From an uncultured Victivallales bacterium (GTDB lineage: Bacteria; Verrucomicrobiota; Lentisphaeria; Oligosphaerales; JAFGRS01): a stretch of DNA of 59,782 nucleotides. The notes below the pieces were generated by a model. The model was not told the DNA's origin and made no database searches. It saw nothing but the letters and a program-made list of their open reading frames with translations. Position numbers and translations under genes: made by a program. The DNA is taken from contig CAILUI010000036.1 of assembly GCA_903837355.1 (NCBI GenBank), positions 1 to 59,782 on the forward strand, in the 5' to 3' direction. Below, piece after piece: positions 55,833 through 59,782 of the stretch (position 1 is the stretch's first letter; the number at the start of each line of letters is the position of its first letter).

Positions 55833-56894
55833 TCACAGGAACTCCACCAGTGCGGCAAACGCCGAGAAGCCAGCGCCGAACGTGAGCAGGACGCCCAGAT
55901 CGCCAGGCCGTGGGTGCCCCTCGTCGATGATCTTTCTCAGCGCAAACAGCACGGATGGCGAGGACATGTTGCCGTAGGTGTGGAAGACGTCCAATGAGAA
56001 GCGCAACGCCGCCTCAGAGAGACCCAGGTCCCGTCCGACCTGGTCAAGCACGGCCGTCCCGCCGGCATGCACGGCCCACCACGCGATGTCGTTCTGAGTC
56101 AGACGCCGGCGCGCCAGCAGGCGTGCGAGGACCTCGGCGATGGTCTTCGCCCCAATCTTGGGAACCCTGGGGCTGAGCACATTGCGCATCCGTCCGCCCT
56201 CCTGGCGGTAATGGAGGTAAGCGCGGTACTGCGGATACACGCCAGAGGCGATGTCGAGAATACGCACCAGCCCTCCGCTCGCAGCGCCTTCGCCGTTCTG
56301 CAGGACCACGGCCGCGGCGCCGTCACCAAAGATGGAGTTACTGACAACCAGCGTGGGGTCCGCGCCCATGAAGAGAGTTGCCGAGCACATCTCGACGGCG
56401 ATGCTGAGGACGGGCCTCTCGCCGTTCAGCGCCAGCAGACCGGCGGCGGCTTGCAGGTTGGGCACGGCGCCGCCGCAGCCCATCCCCGCGATGTCGAGCG
56501 CTCTCAGGTCGTGCCCCAACTGGAGATCCTCGGCCAGATAGGAGCTCAGTCCGGGGCACAGATACCCGGTGCAGGTGTTCACGACCAACCCCCCGATCTC
56601 GGGCGCCGAAACTCCCGCGTCCTTGAGTGCCTGGATAGCGGCCGCGGCGGCGGTCTGGCGCGCGTACTTCAGAAAGCGCGCGTTCAGACGATCCGGGTCG
56701 GTCTCGCAGGCGTCCTCCCGCGTGTCCATGCCCAGGTAACGTCCCCGAATGGGACCTTCCAGCAAGAGCCGCCGGTAGAGGGCCTCCTCGCCAGGTTCGA
56801 GCGTGAAGTGGGTTCTGAAGAAGTCAAAGGCTTCCTGCTGGGTGGTGTACAGCGGCGGGTTGGCCGTGCCCAAGGCTCGGATGGTGGGGTACAA
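55833..56894 (-). CDS. Type III polyketide synthase (chalcone/alkylresorcinol synthase-like)
   Basis: 353-aa homodimeric condensing enzyme that extends an acyl-CoA starter with malonyl-CoA and cyclises it to a pyrone, resorcinol or phloroglucinol-type ring. The catalytic triad is intact: Cys140 in DIAGMGCGGAVPNL, His276 in WWAVHAGGTAVL, Asn309 in YGNMSSPSVLFAL. The C-terminal GVLLTFGAGFSA is family-typical. I use TTG 56894 (GAGAGG 5-6 nt upstream) because homology begins there and no ATG fits. It is the second gene of a minus-strand operon after the U32 protein and before two methyltransferases. In characterised operons (for example srsABC) such enzymes make alkylresorcinols that are methylated and hydroxylated to quinone lipids. 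Confidence 0.94.
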   Translation of the reverse strand: MYPTIRALGTANPPLYTTQQEAFDFFRTHFTLEPGEEALYRRLLLEGPIRGRYLGMDTREDACETDPDRLNARFLKYARQTAAAAAIQALKDAGVSAPEIGGLVVNTCTGYLCPGLSSYLAEDLQLGHDLRALDIAGMGCGGAVPNLQAAAGLLALNGERPVLSIAVEMCSATLFMGADPTLVVSNSIFGDGAAAVVLQNGEGAASGGLVRILDIASGVYPQYRAYLHYRQEGGRMRNVLSPRVPKIGAKTIAEVLARLLARRRLTQNDIAWWAVHAGGTAVLDQVGRDLGLSEAALRFSLDVFHTYGNMSSPSVLFALRKIIDEGHPRPGDLGVLLTFGAGFSAFAALVEFL

Positions 56895-57023
56895 GGTTAC
56901 CTCTCTCGGGTTGCCTACTGGATCGCGATGACGGTGCGGACGTGATCCGCCCCACTGTGTCTGACCACGGTTGCCTGACGGCCCCAACGATTGCGGATGT
57001 ACGTGCTCACCGGCGCCATCTCC

Positions 57024-58328
57024 TCAACACTCCGGCGCAGTCCCCGGCCGGGCCTGGTCAACGCGGCCGCCGCCGTCGGCGTTTGGCTCACAGCCCCAGA
57101 GCCTCCCCGTTGCCATGCTCTCGTCCATGACCGCGTACTTCGCCAGCACCTCGCTGCGGTAGGCGGGCGCGATCGAGACCGCCTTCGCCGCAATCCGCTC
57201 GCAGTAGCCGCAAGCGTGGCAATCCGTCGAGGCGCAGTCACGCTCGCGGAAACCATCCAGAAAACCCTCCGGAATCTGCCGCGCGTCGATCCGCACCGGG
57301 CTCTCCGGCAGCGGCGAGAGCATGCCTTGCTGGCGCGCCAGGCCAAACAGGGACCTCAACCGCAGCGGGTTCACTTGCCACGGCTTCCAGAAATGGCGGA
57401 GCGCCCAGAAGGACTCCTTGCGAGCCGGCTCCCTGAAACCGTACGGCAGCAGCAGTTCGGCCAGGTTGCCGTCGAAGCGCCGCTCGCTGTAAGCCTTGAC
57501 GCGCCGCAGCAGTTCCGCCGAGGGGATCCCGCGTTCCAGGAGCTTGAAGGTCGTGTACCCCATCGTCTCATAGGCACCGATGTCCTCCGGCCGGATCCAG
57601 GCCGCCTTGATAAACTGCGACGGATCCGCCAGGCGCAGTCGCGAACAGCGCAGGGCGCAGTAGTCGATGAAGAGCGCGCTGGTGTCGCCGGATGCGTGTG
57701 CGAGACCGTTCTGATGGTAGGATTGCAGTGGGCAGTCCAGGAGGCAGACGTGGTTCGCAATCAACTGCAGATCGCAATGGACCGCCTCACGGATTGCCGC
57801 CAGGCGCCGGAAGTCGCGGTTGATCGCTATGCTCTCCAGGGTGATGGCATCCGCCCCAAGCTCCTCCCAGAAGCGAGCGCGCCGGGGCGTATCCACCTGA
57901 GCATAGATCCCGACCCTTACCTTGAACTCGGGGAAACGGCGCTTGACCAGCTCCAGCAGGAATGGGGTCGAGACCGTGAGCCGCCGCACCCCCATCTCGC
58001 CCAGTCCGGTCAGTAGGGCCATCACCCGCCTCTGCCAGGGGCGGGTCCACTCGCGGTTGCCGAAACAACTGCCGTTGAGGAGGTAGTTGAAGGCAATGCC
58101 ATGGTGCTCGAGCAACCCCACATAGTGCCGTAGGTCCGCGTTCGAGAGCGGCGTCGCCATATAGCGCGGACGACCGCCGCTGACACCGTCGGCAGGGAAC
58201 TTCCCGTAGACCTCGTCGACCGGGTAGCCGGCCAGAGCCGGGACCATCTCCGGATCGTAGTTCGCCGCCAGCGAAAACCTGACCGGTGCAGATCCGGCGC
58301 GAACCGCACTACTCGACTCCGTTGGCAT
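57024..58328 (-). CDS. U32-family (UbiU/UbiV-like) protein with two Cys clusters, first gene of the PKS operon
   Basis: 434-aa TIM-barrel protein of the U32 "peptidase" superfamily. VDEVYGKFPADGVSGGRPRY and LRHYVGLLEHHGIAFNYLLNG start the barrel. Cys195, Cys199, Cys224 and Cys228 (NHVCLLDCPLQ, DYCALRCS) match the Fe-S ligand region of UbiU, UbiV and related RNA hydroxylases. A second cluster CX4CX2CX2C is Cys365, 370, 373 and 376 near the C-terminus, so a second Fe-S centre is possible. UbiU/UbiV hydroxylate the ubiquinone ring without O2 using prephenate. Here the partner is a type III PKS, so the protein may hydroxylate the polyketide ring. ATG 58328 follows GGAACGAC. Family firm, role inferred. 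Confidence 0.82.
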   Translation of the reverse strand: MPTESSSAVRAGSAPVRFSLAANYDPEMVPALAGYPVDEVYGKFPADGVSGGRPRYMATPLSNADLRHYVGLLEHHGIAFNYLLNGSCFGNREWTRPWQRRVMALLTGLGEMGVRRLTVSTPFLLELVKRRFPEFKVRVGIYAQVDTPRRARFWEELGADAITLESIAINRDFRRLAAIREAVHCDLQLIANHVCLLDCPLQSYHQNGLAHASGDTSALFIDYCALRCSRLRLADPSQFIKAAWIRPEDIGAYETMGYTTFKLLERGIPSAELLRRVKAYSERRFDGNLAELLLPYGFREPARKESFWALRHFWKPWQVNPLRLRSLFGLARQQGMLSPLPESPVRIDARQIPEGFLDGFRERDCASTDCHACGYCERIAAKAVSIAPAYRSEVLAKYAVMDESMATGRLWGCEPNADGGGRVDQARPGTAPEC

Positions 58329-58439
58329 GTCGTTCCATCTCCGAATCTCTGCCGGCGCGGTGCCTGAGTGAGGAAGACGCAAGACGCCGATCGGGACACG
58401 GCCGGCTGATCAGTAAGCCCGATCACTCACCGCAATACA

Positions 58440-58606
58440 CTACGCGCTGAGCCAACCCCTGGCTATGGGGTCTTTCCCTACCCTGGGAAACCAGGGCCGC
58501 TCGCCAGTGGCCGCGGGGGCGGGCCATGCTTGGCGGGTCGTGTGGAAACGGTGCCCGTTGCGGATGAGGCGGTCCCAGTACTCCTGGTGCCCGGCCGGGC
58601 TCCCCT
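58440..58606 (-). pseudogene. Remnant of a REP-associated tyrosine transposase (RAYT)
   Basis: On the minus strand the stretch HQEYWDRLIRNGHRFHTT resembles the C-terminal part of TnpA_REP (RAYT, IS200-like) proteins, where it normally leads to a helix like YIxxNPVKAGL. Here it runs into low-complexity sequence and a stop. The HUH and Tyr motifs are absent. It abuts REP-like hairpins at 58610-58740, the usual company of RAYT genes. The downstream part has a GAAA-capped hairpin (58481-58496). Non-functional. Confidence 0.5.
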
Positions 58607-58609
58607 CCA

Positions 58610-58740
58610 CCCTGGGAACGCCACTCTCCAGAGTGGCTCCGAGGCTGCCAATCGGGAGATTGGCGTTCCCAGGGCTGCTGCCAATCAGGAGATTGGCGTT
58701 CCCAGGGCCGCTGCCAGTCGGGAGATTGGCGTTCCCAGGG
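58610..58740. repeat. REP-like hairpin array
   Basis: Three 33-bp units start at 58647, 58680 and 58713. Each contains a near-perfect palindrome (gccaatc...gattggc) followed by gttcccaggg. On the left an inverted partner, ccctgggaac plus hairpin gccactct/agagtggc (58620-58637), faces them. This resembles REP/BIME elements mobilised by RAYT transposases. The rest of 58329-58815 holds only the RAYT remnant. Confidence 0.85.
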
Positions 58741-58815
58741 GCCACCTTCCCGGCACGGGTGGTTGGGCATCAGAAAAGAACTTACGGCGCGGTGCCGTAA
58801 GTCCTTGATGTCGTA

Positions 58816-58878
58816 TGGCGGAGGGGGTGGGGTTCGAACCCACGGATGGGCAAGCCCATCGACGGTTTTCAAGACCGC
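58816..58878 (-). tRNA. 3' fragment of tRNA-Ser(UGA), probable attachment site
   Basis: Reading the minus strand: anticodon stem-loop with CTTGAAA (anticodon TGA), long variable arm gatgggc-tt-gcccatc, T-arm gtggg-ttcgaac-cccac, acceptor 3' strand cccctcc, discriminator g and encoded CCA. The 5' half (acceptor GGAGGGG and normal D-arm) is missing; upstream sequence on that strand is AT-richer and unrelated. A 3' tRNA remnant is what an element integrated into the tRNA 3' end leaves at its far boundary. Confidence 0.85.
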
Positions 58879-59617
58879 GACGAGCCTCGGTATAGTTTTG
58901 CATAGCATTGCAAATAGGCGACTTACAGAAATCACGTTTTGCTACGTTTTGCACCCACTTGCACGGTTTAGCTACAAATGGCGAGCACAACATGAGCACA
59001 ACATCTGGACGCCGCGAAAGGCCATGAACGCCCCCGCCGGAACCCCGCCGGCCAGGGGGCACTCCGACGCCCGCCTGCCGCGTCCACCGTCGTCGGCCAG
59101 GTCTTTGCCGGGTCGGCGTAGGTACCCGCCCAAGATCTCCTCCTACGCGGTCGCCTCCGCATTCACCCCGCCGCTACCAGCCCGCATATCTGATTTGCCT
59201 GGATATGCGCCGCGTCGTAGAACACCGGAAATACCGGGCAATTGCGAACGCCGGGACTCACCCCGCCGCCGCCTCTCCAGCCTCACGGTGGTCTTGACAT
59301 CCCACCGGTTTGCACCGACTGTAGTGTCCTAACGGGGGTGTTTTCCGGCAAATGGGAGCCGGGGTGGAATAAGAAGTTGGGATCCTCATGGCCGCCTCGG
59401 AAGTGGTACCAAAACGGTCACCTTGGGTGGCCCCACCCCCCAGCTTGCAGCAAGGCCGCCTTCTTCGTCCCAGAAGGCATCTTCTTCCAGGCACTTCCGT
59501 GAGAGACATGCTCTTCTTCGGCCTTGCGGTTCCGGCCTTGGTCTAGGCTCAGGGCTGGGGCCAGAGCCACCGCCCGTTTTGGTACCTTTTCTAGCCGCCC
59601 GCCGCAGGGATCAGAAG
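58879..59617. other. Lower-GC region without a recognisable gene, putative integrated element end
   Basis: No reading frame in this 739-bp stretch has a recognisable product. Its first ~100 bp are clearly AT-richer than the rest of the window and contain short direct repeats gcaaaacgt (minus strand, near 58935-58960) next to the tRNA fragment, like arm-type sites of tyrosine integrases. An inverted repeat at 59405-59586 and the start of a zinc-ribbon gene follow. An integrase gene is not visible. Confidence 0.5.
59405..59586. repeat. 13-bp perfect inverted repeat flanking ~156 bp
   Basis: ggtaccaaaacgg at 59405-59417 is inverted as ccgttttggtacc at 59574-59586. The enclosed DNA has no clear gene. 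It may be a small non-autonomous element or the leftover ends of an insertion sequence. No target duplication was identified. Confidence 0.55.
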
Positions 59618-59782
59618 ATGATTATGCCAGAGCTTTCATCGCAAGCTTGCTTCGGGTGCCGGAAGGTGTTCAAGAAGCCGCACTGGTACGAGACAAAACG
59701 GACCCCAGTTCCACCGAAGTATTCCTGTCCTGAGTGTGGTGCGATCATGATGGCTATGGGGTACAAGTTCCGTGCTCCCAAA
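59618..59782 (+). CDS. Small zinc-ribbon protein, 3' end cut by window edge
   Basis: The frame starts at ATG 59618 (AGGGA 7 nt upstream; ATG 59624 also possible) and runs open to the last base, giving 55 residues. Two CxxC knuckles (CFGC at 11-14 and CPEC at 37-40) form a zinc ribbon, followed by GYKFRAPK. The arrangement CRKVFKKP...CPECG...FRAPK is seen in short uncharacterised bacterial proteins with a KxFKAPK tail. Codon use is less GC-rich than the neighbours, consistent with acquired DNA. Function unknown. Confidence 0.72.
   Translation, partial: MIMPELSSQACFGCRKVFKKPHWYETKRTPVPPKYSCPECGAIMMAMGYKFRAPK

Noticed and set aside
58816..58905. Complete tRNA-Ser gene
   Set aside because: The 5' acceptor strand and D-arm that should pair with cccctcc are not found upstream on the minus strand, so only the 3' part is called.
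58423..59062. Minus-strand frames with GTPISRLAA and GSNPTPSA peptides
   Set aside because: The first is a translation of the REP-like 33-bp hairpins and the second of the tRNA T-arm. Neither is a real protein.

Overview
The window is high-GC bacterial DNA, most likely from the PVC superphylum (Lentisphaerota or Planctomycetota-like). The evidence is an H-X9-DG prepilin with the [20 protein letters not shown] leader, a DUF6785-type membrane protein, a very long secreted protein built from InlB B-type, RCC1, kelch and FG-GAP repeats, and many secreted glycosidases. ThiH (the anaerobic route to thiazole) and a UbiU/V-like U32 protein suggest an anaerobe. The taxonomic call is an inference from gene content.

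Layout. 1-18.6 kb is mainly housekeeping: mreB, an orphan prepilin, a TrpR-like regulator, a receiver-only response regulator, and a CoaBC-like protein with a degenerate decarboxylase half. A four-gene minus-strand operon follows (unknown 419-aa protein, RbgA/YlqF GTPase, PGDH-like dehydrogenase, and a lipoyl/E3-binding/SDR fusion). Then come a nitroreductase, truA, pgm, a DegT-type aminotransferase, a TPR protein, a ketosynthase paired with a Cys-less ketosynthase-like protein, and a PRPP synthetase.

18.6-30.1 kb holds a two-gene unit behind a good sigma70-like promoter. The first gene encodes a 3,392-residue secreted protein (papain-like protease, four predicted beta-propellers, six InlB B-type repeats, dockerin, serine hydrolase). 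The second, overlapping gene encodes a protein with a cohesin-like domain. 30.3-34.7 kb has a GH29 fucosidase and a TPP-riboswitch-controlled thiSGHE operon with an obvious intrinsic terminator. 35-54 kb is a polysaccharide-use region (GH36 with a barrel insertion, a clan-A glycosidase, GH127, GH20, and a DUF6785 transporter-like protein). It is interleaved with a large membrane protein, a decayed vapBC pair, and an rdgC-like/DUF486 pair.

54.2-58.3 kb is a compact minus-strand operon: U32 (UbiU/V-like Fe-S) protein, type III polyketide synthase, UbiE-like methyltransferase, second methyltransferase. It looks like a pathway to a methylated, hydroxylated alkyl-phenol or quinone lipid in which an oxygen-independent hydroxylase replaces the usual flavin monooxygenase. 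This is the strongest candidate for an undescribed system here. The right end (58.4-59.8 kb) has a decayed RAYT gene beside REP-like hairpins, a tRNA-Ser 3' fragment that looks like an attachment site, lower-GC DNA, and the start of a small zinc-ribbon gene cut by the window edge.

Intergenic regions are rich in short-period repeats (7-, 8-, 12-, 33-, 48- and 59-bp units) and one perfect 48-bp palindrome.
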